Origin: Nocardia nova
Lineage (GTDB): Bacteria; Actinomycetota; Actinomycetes; Mycobacteriales; Mycobacteriaceae
DNA: 64,000 bases
Direction of reading: 5' to 3'
Assembly (NCBI RefSeq): GCF_002933465.1
Contig: NZ_PSZE01000004.1
Coordinates: forward strand, 286,486 to 350,485
Part shown: positions 1-9,419 of the stretch, one piece after another
Layout of the letters: every line of letters begins with the position of its first letter
Position numbering within the stretch: the first letter of the stretch is position 1
The notes under the pieces: generated by a model
Seen by the model: the letters and a program-made list of their open reading frames with translations, nothing else
What the model was told of the DNA's origin: nothing
Databases searched by the model: none
Position numbers and translations under genes: made by a program

Positions 1-105
1 ATCCGAATCGCCGCCGATGAACCCCGAGCTGAACATGAACTCCCTCGGCGTGTGGAATCCCTGCGCACGGGTGCCCGTGACGTTGTATGGCGGTCCGTTA
101 GTTGA
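1..105 (+). CDS. Phosphotransferase (APH-like), 3' end only
   Basis: The gene enters from outside the window; reading from base 1 gives 34 residues ending in a TGA at 103-105. The tail (IRIAADEPRAEHEL..., ending VVWRSVS) matches the last residues of the complete phosphotransferase at 28000-28893 (IRLAADEPGAEHEL..., ending VVWRPVS), and the DNA similarity continues about 65 bases past the stop. It is therefore a paralogue of that gene. Only the C-terminal tail is visible, so no catalytic residue can be checked. Family assignment rests entirely on the second copy. Confidence 0.8.
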   Translation: MRIAADEPRAEHELPRRVESLRTGARDVVWRSVS

Positions 106-170
106 CGCCGTTCAACCACGGGCACCGCTCGCGGAGTCGGTCACGGTGTCAGCCAATCGTGCACCAGTCT
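1..170 (+). repeat. Duplicated segment, copy A (copy B at 28789-28960)
   Basis: This stretch aligns with 28789-28960 with few gaps. It covers the end of a phosphotransferase gene and about 65 bases of downstream DNA, including an identical 20-base block (tcagccaatcgtgca and its left flank, differing only at single positions). In both places the phosphotransferase is followed by a convergent operon of WXG100-associated genes. Confidence 0.85.
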
Positions 171-352
171 CGTTGGCGGTGTGTGGGTTTCCGATACGGG
201 TTGCTCCTTGTCCCGCGCGTGTGCTGCAGGATCGTGGGAGAGTGGGTGGGGTGTTACATCATCCGATTGCTGGTCTTGCGGCTGGTGCTGACGCTGCTCT
301 GCCAGCGAGTACGTCGAGTTCGACGACGGGCGTTGAGGTTCAGGCCGTTCCA

Positions 353-1519
353 TTACCCGGCCATACGGTTGCGTTCGCGCACATCCCGCCACCGGACGGC
401 CGTCATGAAGTAGTTTTCGTCATCGTCCGGGCCGATGCCGTCGCCGAGGATGGCCAGCGGGAGATAGAGGTGGAACAGCCAGGTGGCCAGGAGTCGGCCG
501 AAGGTCGGATAGCGGTTGGTATCGGGTTGTATGGCGACAAGCCCGAAGATGGCCTTACCGATGGTGGTGTGGACGATCGACTGGATGACAACGCGGTCGA
601 CGAACGAGGCTGCCAGCCAGCAGCCCAAGGCGATGAACGGGTTGAATTCGATCTGCTGAATATCGTGGGCGCGCAACGCCTCCGGAGAGAACCCGGGCGC
701 GACCACCAGCCCGATCGCGATACCGGAAAGTAGATGTAGCGCGAAGTCGACGATAAACGCGCACGTCCGCCGCAGCTTGCGAGGAGACGGATAGCCGAAA
801 TCCTTCAGGCTGCCGTACCTGATGCGCGGTGGTGTGGGGTCCGCGGTCGGTGACGTCATGACGACTGTGCCATTTTCGCGGCTCAGTTGGTAACCAGCGC
901 TACCGGAAACCGAAGAGCGTTCAGGGCCGCTCCGTGGTCCCTCGGCGCGATCGGTGAATGTGAACCGCGGTGGTTGCCTCGCTTTGGAGTAATAGGCGTA
1001 GCGCAGATCCTCGCCGCCGGGCCGGGAAATCACTCCATACCTTTTCGGATCACCGGCGAACCAAATCTCCGGGGTGTTGTGGTTGACCAACTTTCCGAGG
1101 TCTTTCGGCCAGGTGCTGAGGATGAGGGTCGAGACATGGTTTCGGTGGGGATCGAGTAACGTCACCCATTCATTTCGTCCTGCCCTGATGTATTGGATCT
1201 TCCACCTTGTCCAGGCGTGGCGTTTAACCGACCTTCGGCGCCGGTGTCCGATCCAGACAAAGGTGCCGCCCAAGATCGTGCATATCGTGAATATGACGGC
1301 GGTGGGTGAGATGAGCAGTCGGCCGATTCTTTCCGCGCCGTGGATCCCCGGCCGGTCGAACTCGTTGATGAGCAGGAGACACAGGGCGCCGCACGCGATG
1401 CCTATGAGTAGCAGTGGCCAGCGGAAGAACCAGTTCCTTCGCAGGGCGGCGCGGGTAGCGGGCCATTCGATGGCCGGGCTCGATTGTTTCCTGGACACCC
1501 GATCGGGGGGACTTTCCAT
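353..1519 (-). CDS. RDD-family membrane protein
   Basis: A 388-residue protein. Two hydrophobic helices lie at about residues 28-50 and 70-88, then a soluble middle part (residues 95-240), then an RDD domain from about residue 245: RRTCAFIVDFALHLLSG (an R-x7-D helix), a second helix, and a third with QSIVHTTIGKAIFGL. RDD proteins are integral membrane proteins, some of which act as ion/proton antiporters; the substrate here cannot be told. The ATG start follows a weak AAGG. It begins 17 bases after the stop of a decayed gene upstream, so it was probably part of a WXG100-associated operon read on the minus strand. The reading frame is intact, unlike its two upstream neighbours. Confidence 0.8.
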   Translation of the reverse strand: MESPPDRVSRKQSSPAIEWPATRAALRRNWFFRWPLLLIGIACGALCLLLINEFDRPGIHGAERIGRLLISPTAVIFTICTILGGTFVWIGHRRRRSVKRHAWTRWKIQYIRAGRNEWVTLLDPHRNHVSTLILSTWPKDLGKLVNHNTPEIWFAGDPKRYGVISRPGGEDLRYAYYSKARQPPRFTFTDRAEGPRSGPERSSVSGSAGYQLSRENGTVVMTSPTADPTPPRIRYGSLKDFGYPSPRKLRRTCAFIVDFALHLLSGIAIGLVVAPGFSPEALRAHDIQQIEFNPFIALGCWLAASFVDRVVIQSIVHTTIGKAIFGLVAIQPDTNRYPTFGRLLATWLFHLYLPLAILGDGIGPDDDENYFMTAVRWRDVRERNRMAG

Positions 1520-1536
1520 CGGCGATCAACCTTCGT

Positions 1537-1817
1537 TCACATGTTCAGCATGGAGGGCCGGCTTGGCGACTTATCGATCTTCGCGGATGCCGCGAGCAGG
1601 AAGAACATATCCCGAAGTTCGGACCTTCAGACAACGAGATCGTCGAGAACTCGATGGCGGCGATGGTCGTCCCATCATCGGAAGGGATGAAGGCTTCAAG
1701 CTGAAGGACTGTTGCCGAACCCGATTCGGTTGCCAGATCAGTGATTTCAGCTTGCGGTTGTGTCCGGATGGGCTCTGTGAACAGGATGGATCGGCCTTCG
1801 ATGTCGACCGGCTCCAC
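1537..1817 (-). pseudogene. Hypothetical T7SS-associated protein, frameshifted
   Basis: A GTG start (MEPVDIEGRSILF...) opens a frame encoding an acidic hypothetical protein. Near 1608-1613 the frame drifts into an unlikely Cys/Arg-rich tail. Shifting by one base there gives MFFLLAASAKIDKSPSRPSMLNM followed by TGA at 1537-1539, a plausible hydrophobic C-terminus that stops just before the RDD gene. I read this as one missing base in the gene or in the assembly. The protein's function is unknown; position between a WXG100-like gene and an RDD gene suggests a type VII secretion accessory. Confidence 0.6.
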
Positions 1818-2142
1818 TACGAGGGATGCATCCTCCGGGTAGTGCGGGTGTGGTCGTCTGTGCGATCAGCTGGGCAAATTGTGTATCAACCTGCTGGTAT
1901 GCGTCGTGGCACCGAGATAGGCCATCCGCGGGTTGCAGTGGCAGCCTCGCCGATGCGCTGGATTCCGAAATGCCATCGCGTTGAAAGCTGTCAGCGGCGT
2001 CGTCGAGCGTCTTTGTACCGATATCGGTATGGCCGCTATGGGCCAGCGCCTTCATGGCGTCGTTCAGCACCTGCTCCGAATTGCGCAGCAGGTGAACCGC
2101 TTTGCCCAGCGCCTCGATATCAACCTGCAAGAGCCCGGCCAC
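1747..2142 (-). pseudogene. WXG100-like small protein with two compensating frameshifts
   Basis: Starts at GTG with GAGGAGG six bases upstream. The N-terminus (MAGLLQVDIEALGKAVHLLRNSEQVL...) and the stretch ADGLSRCHDAYQQVDTQF have the helical look of ESX-type proteins. Between about 1934 and 1978 the open frame reads an unrelated segment, whereas the neighbouring frame gives RWHFGIQRIGEAATAT, which carries the expected Trp-x-x-Gly hairpin turn. So one base is lost near 1975 and one gained near 1930. The frame also runs past the expected C-terminus into the next gene. Either a decayed gene or assembly errors; if translated as is, the central turn is destroyed. Confidence 0.6.
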
Positions 2143-2200
2143 CGGTCACCTCCTCGTCTGCCGACAGCCTGACGACGGGGTGTCGGCAGGCGAGCGGACG

Positions 2201-2578
2201 TTATGGTCGCCCGAAAATGAAGACGTACGCAACTCCGGCACGGTTCCGCTGGAAGACAAGATGTTTTCGACGGAAGAGAGCCACAAGCCCGGCAAGATCG
2301 GCGGCGGGCACGGCAAACAGTTGGCCCGTGCGACCGGCGGTTACCCTGTGCCCGAGGCGGTTCCCGGAGAGTCCAAGCCTTCGGGAAGCTCGGATGTGCC
2401 TGCGAGACAACACACGTCGGGTTTGATACGTCGAGGGGAAACTGACCGTCAGGGCGGTGGTTCGCCTTCTCAGTCCGCGGGTGGCTCTCGGCATGTCGCG
2501 GTGCCCCGGCAGCGTCACCACCAGGATCAGTACGGCCAGTGGGAGTCCGATTGTGATGATGAACCCGAGCGTGATCAC
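2201..2578 (-). CDS. Small single-pass membrane protein
   Basis: From the GTG at 2578 a 125-residue protein begins VITLGFIITIGLPLAVLILV, a clear N-terminal membrane helix, followed by a basic soluble tail (RRHIRASRRLGLSG...) ending FIFGRP. The first 26 residues closely match the 30-residue peptide at 25511-25603, including the upstream GAGGGGCGG. In the 25.5 kb copy the upstream gene ends in a GTGA overlap; here an extra 4 bases (ggggcgggcgg versus ggggcgg) put the upstream frame through into this gene, so an N-terminally longer fusion from further upstream is possible. Function unknown. The 2579-2823 stretch upstream shows no gene I can support. Confidence 0.55.
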   Translation of the reverse strand: MITLGFIITIGLPLAVLILVVTLPGHRDMPRATRGLRRRTTALTVSFPSTYQTRRVLSRRHIRASRRLGLSGNRLGHRVTAGRTGQLFAVPAADLAGLVALFRRKHLVFQRNRAGVAYVFIFGRP

Positions 2579-2823
2579 TGTCCGCCCGCCCCTCGGCTGC
2601 ATGGTGATTGTCGACCGCTTGAAGTCCTGGCTCCGCGTACAGCATTGCGAGACAAGCAGATTCAGTTCGACGACGGCGAGGGTTCTCCCTGGAGCGGTCG
2701 GAAAACGATGAAGTTGGAGAATGGCAGCCTTTGGTGATGCCGTTGTCGCTTTGCTAACGGAAGGTATCGGGTCCCACCGACACTTGGGCACCGAAACGCC
2801 CAGCGGTTTCGTGCGAGGGCGCG

Positions 2824-5800
2824 TCAGGCTCCGGGCCGTATATGCGATCCGATCCGGATGAGCCGCCCGTCCGCCAGCCCGGCGGCGATGCATGCTTCCA
2901 AGCGCTCCCGGCTGGCGCCAGCGAGTCGCCGCTGTTTGAAGATGGCCATGGTTGCGCGCATCAGAGGCTCCGTCTCCAGCGCCGCACTCGCGCCAGCCGC
3001 CCTCATGGCATTGACGATCTCCTCTGGTGCGATCTCGTTCAGAGAACGCGTCATGTCATCCGGGGTGGTGCGGTAGCCGAGCCACGTAGCCCTGTCGATC
3101 TGATGTGGCCACACAAATGTGCCGAGCGGGCCGGAGTGAACGAGCTCGGTGGGGACGCAGTCGATGACAAACGCCTTGCGCGCGGCTGAAACTCGGTCGA
3201 AGCCGAACCGATTCGCGACGACCCGCGCGAGTCGATCCAGTGCGATGGGTCCCTCGGTCTCCACGGTTTCGCGTACGGCGTCGGTGATGATGCGCCGTAC
3301 CGACGCCGAGTTGGTCCTGTCGAGATCCGTCCGTTCGCCGAGCGTTGTCGTCGGCGCGCAGAGATAAGTGGTGCCGCGGCCATCCCAGTCGCGAGCTGCC
3401 GGCTTGTCCAAAACAATCGCCGCAGATCCGAGGCTGCTCGCGATCGGTGCGCTTGCGACGAGCTCCGGCTCGTCCCGCTGCGCCGAGTCGTCGGTCGGCT
3501 CGGCCGTCGAACTATCTTCTGTCTCTACGTCTTCCAGGTCGAGCGGTGCGGGTTCGTCCGCCCTTTCGACCGTGGCTTCTGCTTCCAGCTTCGCGATGAG
3601 AGCCGCACGCTCTTCCGCTGCTGCGGCGAGCTCTGCCTCGAATGCCTCTCGCTTCGAGCGGGATGTTTCGATCGCGGCATCAACGCGGTCGAGTACAGCG
3701 CCACGATTGTCGATCCAGTCCGGCAACCACACCCGCAGCGACGAACCCCAGTGCATCATCGTTTCGAGCAGCCGCGGTGTCAGATCCCGGTCTGCGGCCG
3801 TCGGCCGTTCCGCCCACCGTGGGCCGTCGAGCATGATCGCCACTTGCCAATGCTCGCAACCGGGTTCGCGTACGACGAGGTCGAGGACGAAGTCGGAGAG
3901 CCCGTAGTTCGCGTCCACCTCGTATCCGCGCTCGCGCAGTCCGGCGCAGATGTCTCTTTGAATGGGGTCGAGGCCGAGGCCGTCGCGCGGGTGTTCACCC
4001 GCGCTCGGTCCGTAGGAGGCCATTTCGAGGTAGCCGCGCAGGTGGGCCATGCCAACGGATTTCGTTCGGGACAGGTCGATGTGCGATGGGTCGAACGAGG
4101 TGAACACGATGACCTTGCGACGTGCCCGGGTGATCGCGACATTGAAGCGCTTCTCGCCGCCCGACCGGCTGAGCGGACCGAAGTTCAGCGGCAGCTGTGT
4201 CTCACCTGGTTTCGTCGAAAAGGCGGCGGTGAACAAGATGACGTCACGCTCGTCACCTTGGACGTTCTCCAGGTTCTTGACGAATATGCCTTCTTCGGCG
4301 TCGGGACGCAGGTTCTCGCGAACGAGCGGATCGTCGCATTCATCGAGGAGGTCCTCTACCAGAGTGCGTTGTTGCGCGTTGAACGTAACGACGCCGATGC
4401 TCTGGTGCGCGAGATGTGGTGTGGCCAAACGGGTTCGAATCTCCTCGACCACGGCTTCTGCTTCGACACGATTCGTGCGGTGCTCACGGCCACGATCCTC
4501 GCGGTTGAAATGCCCGGCGACGCGACGCCATTCGACGCCCGCGGTGCTGTCTCCGCCGGGGGAGGGCAGGCTGGCCAGCCGACCCCCGTAGTACTTCTGG
4601 TTGGAGAAGCTGATGAGTGTCTCGTCCTGGCTGCGGTAGTGCCACGACAACCACAGACGCGGAACACCGGACTCGACACATTCGGTGAGGATGCTGTCCA
4701 GATCTTCCGGAGCGAGCTCGCCCTCCTCGGGCGCGTCGTCGTCATCGGAAGCCGTGACCTGACCGAACGAGGTCGGCGGCATCTGCTGGGAGTCGCCGAC
4801 GATGACGGCCGACCGGCCACGCCCCAGGGCGCCGATCGCTTGCGCCACGGTCACCTGCGACGCCTCATCGAATACGACGATGTCGAACGTCGCGGAACCG
4901 GGCGGAATGAACTGCGCGAGCGAGGCCGGACTGACGAAAACACACGGAGTGGCCGCCAGAATGTGGTCGGCGTATTTGTTCATCAGTTGCCGGAAGCTGA
5001 GGCCGCCACGCCGTCTGTCCAGCGAACGTCGCAATTCCCCGACCTCGCCGGTGAGCGAACCGGCTCGGAAGGGGCGCCGCTCGAGCAGTGTGGCGGCAAG
5101 AGCTTTGACCTGTTCCTCTCGCAACGACTCCGCAGCGTGCACGAAGTCGTCGATTTCGCCGTCACGAAGGTCGGAAAGGAAGTTGTTCAGACCGGTGGAT
5201 CGGCGGCGTTCGTCCAGCGATGTGGCAGCGGTGCCACGAATGAAGGCCGCCGTTGCGTCGGCCGCCGGAATTCGGGCGGTCAGAAGTGCTTCCACGAACT
5301 CATCGAGTCCTGCTTGGCGCAAGGGCGCGAGGTAGCTGGACATCCTGGACCAGTCGAGCAGGTGCCGGGCATTGAAAAGCTCAGCGTCTTCGATGAGTTC
5401 GCCACTCGTGCGCTTCCACGCGGTGAGCCAGTGTTCGCCGTTGCGCCAGCGGGTCACATCATCGTCAGTGGTGCCGAGACAGTGTCGCAACTGTGTCCAC
5501 GCGTCGCTCACTTCCTCGAGCAACCCGATCTCTCGATCGGCCGGGAAGCCGGTAGTTTCGAGCAGACGCCATTCGCCGGGGGAGGTGTCGATGAATCGGA
5601 GCGTCGCGGCGATGTAGTCGAAGATCGGCCGCAGTTCTTCCGCGCTGCCGGGGGCGAGGGGATTCCAACGCGCCGGCATGAACGGGCCGAGAAGTTCCCG
5701 GGCGAGCGTCTGAGTTCGCGAAACATGCTCGCGGACACCAGGGATTGCTCGCAGCAGGGGCAGGACTCTCTGGGGTGCGAGGTCGGTGCCCGGCTGGGCG

Positions 5801-8800
5801 AACGGTGCCATGCTGCGCTGAAACTGCTCGGCCTTCTTCTTCCGGCCGAACATCCGTTTGTCGCACTCCTCCGCCTCGGTGACGGTGGCGGCGATATCAC
5901 CGGTTTCGACGAACATCGGCGTGAACGTCGCCAGCAGTGGAGCGCAGTTTCGCTGCAGCTGTTCGATCTCTGCCCTCAGCGCTTTCAGCGAGCCGGAGAA
6001 TTGCGCGCCGCCCATCCACGCAAGTGTGGGCGCGTCCGGAACCGGACGACCGAGTTGGTGCTTCGCCGGTTCGAGCAAGGCGACGAGCTGGCTGGGATCG
6101 TCGTTGGCTGCCAGCAACGACCGCACGCGGTCACTCGTCTCCGCGGCATCGAACGCGTTGGCAAACCGGCGCACGGCAGACGCGATCTGCTCCGCGCCCA
6201 CCGAGCTCGGAATGGCGCCTGCCAGAGACCATGGCACACCGGGTGCGATATCCAGGGGACGCGCTGCCCGCGAGAAGAGGTCGAGTGCAGCCTTGACTGC
6301 TGACCAGTTCTCGGAAGGGCGAGCGACATAGGCAATCGGAATGGGGGCCACCGGTCCATCACCGGTCTCGAGGATCTCTTCGAAGGCGCTCCATAGCGAG
6401 TAGTCGATACCGTTGCGCTGATGCAGTTTTCTTGGATAGTCGGCGAGCGGTGCGAGCCTAGCCCGAAATTCCGCTAACCGGGCATCCCATGTGCGCTCGT
6501 TGTACCGGATCGAATTGTCGATCGCGGCTTTGAGCTGATCGCGGATCACATTGGGACTCTGACTCTTTCCGTGCAAGTCGAGAGTGAAGTTCTGCAGACC
6601 GACCCGCTCGAGGCGCCGTTTCACCACGTCGAGCGCTGCCTGCTTCTCTGCGACGAAGAGAACGGTCTTGCCCAGCTCCAAAGCGTGTGCGATCAGATTC
6701 GTGATCGTCTGGGACTTACCCGTGCCGGGCGGGCCTTCGAGGACGAATGTGCGGCCGGCCGCGGCGAGCGCGATCGCTCTGAGCTGTGAGCCGTCGGCCG
6801 GAATCGGAACGGGCACAGCACTTTCGTCGACCTCGAGCTGCTCCAGGCCGGCATCACCGTCGGCGTTCGGGTCATGGAACGACTCGCCGGGATGGTGCGT
6901 CAGATGCCGAACGATCGGACTCTGCTCGAGGATCTCCCAGCTGTCGCTGAGGTCCTTCCACATGCCGAACGTGCCGAACTGGCAGATGGCGAGAGTTGCG
7001 ACCTCATCCACCCGCAGATCGATGTTGTTCTCGACCAGAGCGCTCCGGATCCCGCGGAGGGCGTGGACGATATCGATTCCGCTGTCGTCCAATTTCGGTG
7101 CTTCGAGTGCCTCGATCGAGACGTTGTGCTTCAGACGCAGCCACTCGACCAGGCAGTAGTTCGGACTCGCGACTTCGGTTGTGTTCGTCGTGATGTGGAA
7201 CTGTTTTCTTCCCGTACCGCCGCTGATCTTCACCGGAAGGAGAAACAGCGGCGCCCGCGCCTCGGCGCCCGTGCTTGTGTGGTGTACGAGCGCGCCGAGC
7301 GTCAGGTAGAGGTTCGAGCTTCCGGTTTCTTCGAACAGCGTCCGTGCGGTCCGGGCGAGCTCTTTGAATCTGCGGGTGTAAGCGTTATTCGGAACGGCAG
7401 CGTAGAGCTGGTGGTCCTCGGAGAGGTACGCCCGCAGTACATCCGGGTCGATCTCGGCGGCACGTCGCGCGCCTTGGAGTTGATGAATGGACGAGAGGTC
7501 GTCGTGCGGAGCCAGTGTGAGGGGAGTACCCGCATGAACGATGTCGTCGAGAATCGGTAGACCGTTGTGGGGCACATGCAGGTCGATCACCTGAGACGAT
7601 GCCTTCAGATTCAGCAACCTGTTGCGGGTGCTCAGATCGAGAAGCGATCGCTTCCACTTTCGGACGCGTGCCGGAGCGGAGTCGGTCGTGTCCAAGACTT
7701 CGTCGTTCTGGTTCTGTGCCCGAAGCTCACCGGGCAGTTCCAGCACGATTCCGCCGATTTTCGTCGGCTCGGGGGAAGCAACGGCGGCGACGTCATCGAG
7801 GCTGGGCAGGGGGCGTACACCGCTTCTCCTGGCAGCAGCGATGTCGACAACTCCGGCCAGTGACTCGGGCGTACTGAAGTGCTGTCGTGCTGTCGCTATG
7901 GCGCTGGAAAAGCTGCCGTTCGACGACTCCTCGTAGAACACCGCCTCGACAGGCACGGCGATACCCGACTCGACGAGATTGACGAGAGCGTTCTGCTCGG
8001 TCAAGGACGGATGAGACAAGTTCGCTTCTTCGCGCAGAAATCCGGCGAAGGCGTGCCCGGTCACCAACCACACGAGCGGGCGCAGACCGGATGCCTCGAG
8101 GCACGCCGCATAGGCCACGGAGAGGTCGATGCAGGTGCCGAACCGCTCGTCGAGAACTCCCGCGGTGGTGCGGATCTTCTGTCCGGTCGCCTCGAACGAA
8201 GCGGGAGGGTTGATGTAGCGGATTCGCCGTGCGCGCAGGACTTCGTAGATCGCGGCGGCAATGAGCGCGGCTCGCTCCGGGCCTGCTTGGTAGCCGCTGA
8301 TCGAGGAATCCCCGGTGTTGGTTCGCAGGAGTTCGGCGGCATCGTTGAGGACCGACCGAACGGATTTGGTATTCGGTTGGACGAACGCCGCAAGCGAGTC
8401 GTAGAAGATCGGCGCGTTGAACCACTCGTTGTGCGCGAGGACTCGGATCGGCGTCGTGAGATGGACGTCGGGTCCCCACATTCGTGTCACGGTGACACTC
8501 AGTGTCGCCGGGTGACTTTCGTTCAGCTCCCGGAGGTAGGACGTCTGCGGTGCGAAGGCGCCGAAATCGTCCCAGAACACGTCGGCGCCGTCGGACAGGT
8601 CGCCGTCGTAGGTTCGCTGCCATGCCGGGGTCAGTTCGGCGCCGTCGCCGTGCAGTCGGACGGTTACGGTCATGTCGACCACCGACGAGCCCGAATTGTT
8701 CGTCACACGAAGTCCGGAGATCAGCGGCACGCCGTTGTGGACGAGCGCCAGATTGATCGCGGGTTGGGTCAGAACCTGAACGGTCAGCCCGGACTCCACT

Positions 8801-8835
8801 GCGGTGGTGTCCTCCCACAGCGCGGTGTGCGCCAC
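2824..8835 (-). CDS. DUF4011 SF1 helicase-nuclease with transglutaminase-like N-terminus
   Basis: 2003 residues from a GTG with GAGGAGG six bases upstream. In order: a beta-rich N-terminus (about 10-150); a transglutaminase-like region (about 190-290) with Cys in FGTCIDLS and His in TGHAFAGF; a DUF4011 segment (WKRSLLDLSTRNRLLNLK, about 390); an SF1 helicase with Walker A GPPGTGKS (about 700), Walker B VVFDEASQ, LSWHYRSQ (about 1400) and FNVAITRARRK; a Vsr/DUF559-like nuclease (about 1630-1700) with SDFVLDLVV and MLDGPRW; an acidic coiled linker; and a DUF3320-like C-terminal domain. DUF4011-helicase-Vsr proteins have been reported as antiphage (Hhe, from memory). Probable role: ATP-driven DNA translocation and cleavage of foreign DNA. 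It is a single-gene unit; the ATPase pair lies upstream on the same strand. Confidence 0.9.
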   Translation of the reverse strand: MAHTALWEDTTAVESGLTVQVLTQPAINLALVHNGVPLISGLRVTNNSGSSVVDMTVTVRLHGDGAELTPAWQRTYDGDLSDGADVFWDDFGAFAPQTSYLRELNESHPATLSVTVTRMWGPDVHLTTPIRVLAHNEWFNAPIFYDSLAAFVQPNTKSVRSVLNDAAELLRTNTGDSSISGYQAGPERAALIAAAIYEVLRARRIRYINPPASFEATGQKIRTTAGVLDERFGTCIDLSVAYAACLEASGLRPLVWLVTGHAFAGFLREEANLSHPSLTEQNALVNLVESGIAVPVEAVFYEESSNGSFSSAIATARQHFSTPESLAGVVDIAAARRSGVRPLPSLDDVAAVASPEPTKIGGIVLELPGELRAQNQNDEVLDTTDSAPARVRKWKRSLLDLSTRNRLLNLKASSQVIDLHVPHNGLPILDDIVHAGTPLTLAPHDDLSSIHQLQGARRAAEIDPDVLRAYLSEDHQLYAAVPNNAYTRRFKELARTARTLFEETGSSNLYLTLGALVHHTSTGAEARAPLFLLPVKISGGTGRKQFHITTNTTEVASPNYCLVEWLRLKHNVSIEALEAPKLDDSGIDIVHALRGIRSALVENNIDLRVDEVATLAICQFGTFGMWKDLSDSWEILEQSPIVRHLTHHPGESFHDPNADGDAGLEQLEVDESAVPVPIPADGSQLRAIALAAAGRTFVLEGPPGTGKSQTITNLIAHALELGKTVLFVAEKQAALDVVKRRLERVGLQNFTLDLHGKSQSPNVIRDQLKAAIDNSIRYNERTWDARLAEFRARLAPLADYPRKLHQRNGIDYSLWSAFEEILETGDGPVAPIPIAYVARPSENWSAVKAALDLFSRAARPLDIAPGVPWSLAGAIPSSVGAEQIASAVRRFANAFDAAETSDRVRSLLAANDDPSQLVALLEPAKHQLGRPVPDAPTLAWMGGAQFSGSLKALRAEIEQLQRNCAPLLATFTPMFVETGDIAATVTEAEECDKRMFGRKKKAEQFQRSMAPFAQPGTDLAPQRVLPLLRAIPGVREHVSRTQTLARELLGPFMPARWNPLAPGSAEELRPIFDYIAATLRFIDTSPGEWRLLETTGFPADREIGLLEEVSDAWTQLRHCLGTTDDDVTRWRNGEHWLTAWKRTSGELIEDAELFNARHLLDWSRMSSYLAPLRQAGLDEFVEALLTARIPAADATAAFIRGTAATSLDERRRSTGLNNFLSDLRDGEIDDFVHAAESLREEQVKALAATLLERRPFRAGSLTGEVGELRRSLDRRRGGLSFRQLMNKYADHILAATPCVFVSPASLAQFIPPGSATFDIVVFDEASQVTVAQAIGALGRGRSAVIVGDSQQMPPTSFGQVTASDDDDAPEEGELAPEDLDSILTECVESGVPRLWLSWHYRSQDETLISFSNQKYYGGRLASLPSPGGDSTAGVEWRRVAGHFNREDRGREHRTNRVEAEAVVEEIRTRLATPHLAHQSIGVVTFNAQQRTLVEDLLDECDDPLVRENLRPDAEEGIFVKNLENVQGDERDVILFTAAFSTKPGETQLPLNFGPLSRSGGEKRFNVAITRARRKVIVFTSFDPSHIDLSRTKSVGMAHLRGYLEMASYGPSAGEHPRDGLGLDPIQRDICAGLRERGYEVDANYGLSDFVLDLVVREPGCEHWQVAIMLDGPRWAERPTAADRDLTPRLLETMMHWGSSLRVWLPDWIDNRGAVLDRVDAAIETSRSKREAFEAELAAAAEERAALIAKLEAEATVERADEPAPLDLEDVETEDSSTAEPTDDSAQRDEPELVASAPIASSLGSAAIVLDKPAARDWDGRGTTYLCAPTTTLGERTDLDRTNSASVRRIITDAVRETVETEGPIALDRLARVVANRFGFDRVSAARKAFVIDCVPTELVHSGPLGTFVWPHQIDRATWLGYRTTPDDMTRSLNEIAPEEIVNAMRAAGASAALETEPLMRATMAIFKQRRLAGASRERLEACIAAGLADGRLIRIGSHIRPGA

Positions 8836-9020
8836 GCCTACCTCCTCTATGCCCCAGAACTCTTCGTCGGCTCGGCCGAGCCCGGATGCGCCTTGGCGAT
8901 CGCCCGAACTGACATCGGTGGATGACCTGAAAATGTGACAGACGCAATCGCTAACCGCGCGTCCCGACATCTCACGCCTGCTCTTGCTGCGCTGAATTGG
9001 AACACGTTGTAGCGCAATAA

Positions 9021-9419
9021 TTACCGGCTTGCACCGGTGTGTGCGCTCATCGCAGCGTCGATCGCTGCCACAACCCGCTCGGAGCTTTCCTGCCACCGTC
9101 GCAACTGCTGGACCGTCGGATTCAGTTCGTAGTCGTGATGATGAGTAACTACCGACAGCTCCGCCCACAGGACACTCGCCTCGCCGGCCGCCTGCGCACC
9201 GATGTACTTGGGAAGCACCAGCAGCTGGGCACGCCGGGTTACCGAGACCATCCGTGGCGATACCGAGTTCCACAGTTCTTCGATCGCGTGCTCGACGGCG
9301 ATGCGCAGCGTCCATGCCGATGCTCTCGGCCAGAGGCCGTCCAGGTCGGCCGTGGCGTCGGAGATGAGCATGTCGGCAGTGCCGAGCCTGGAGCGGACCA
9401 GCGTCAGTTGCTGAGCCAT
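9021..9419 (-). CDS. Small helical protein with HEPN-like Rx4H motif
   Basis: 132 residues, start ATG at 9419, overlapping the end of the upstream ATPase gene by 16 bases, so the two are co-transcribed and probably co-translated. Predominantly helical. Residues 39-44 read RIAVEH, an R-x4-H pattern like that of HEPN RNases, followed by AIEELW; a second conserved-looking block THHHDYELNPTVQQLRRW lies near residues 88-105. A HEPN assignment from one short motif is tentative: the motif is close to the N-terminus, and helical-bundle proteins of other kinds could show it. Likely the small partner of the zinc-hook ATPase. Confidence 0.6.
   Translation of the reverse strand: MAQQLTLVRSRLGTADMLISDATADLDGLWPRASAWTLRIAVEHAIEELWNSVSPRMVSVTRRAQLLVLPKYIGAQAAGEASVLWAELSVVTHHHDYELNPTVQQLRRWQESSERVVAAIDAAMSAHTGASR

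Noticed and set aside
3751..6303. 850-codon plus-strand open frame inside the DUF4011 gene
   Set aside because: It is the antisense frame of a GC-rich gene; the minus-strand protein has clear helicase and nuclease motifs and this one has none.
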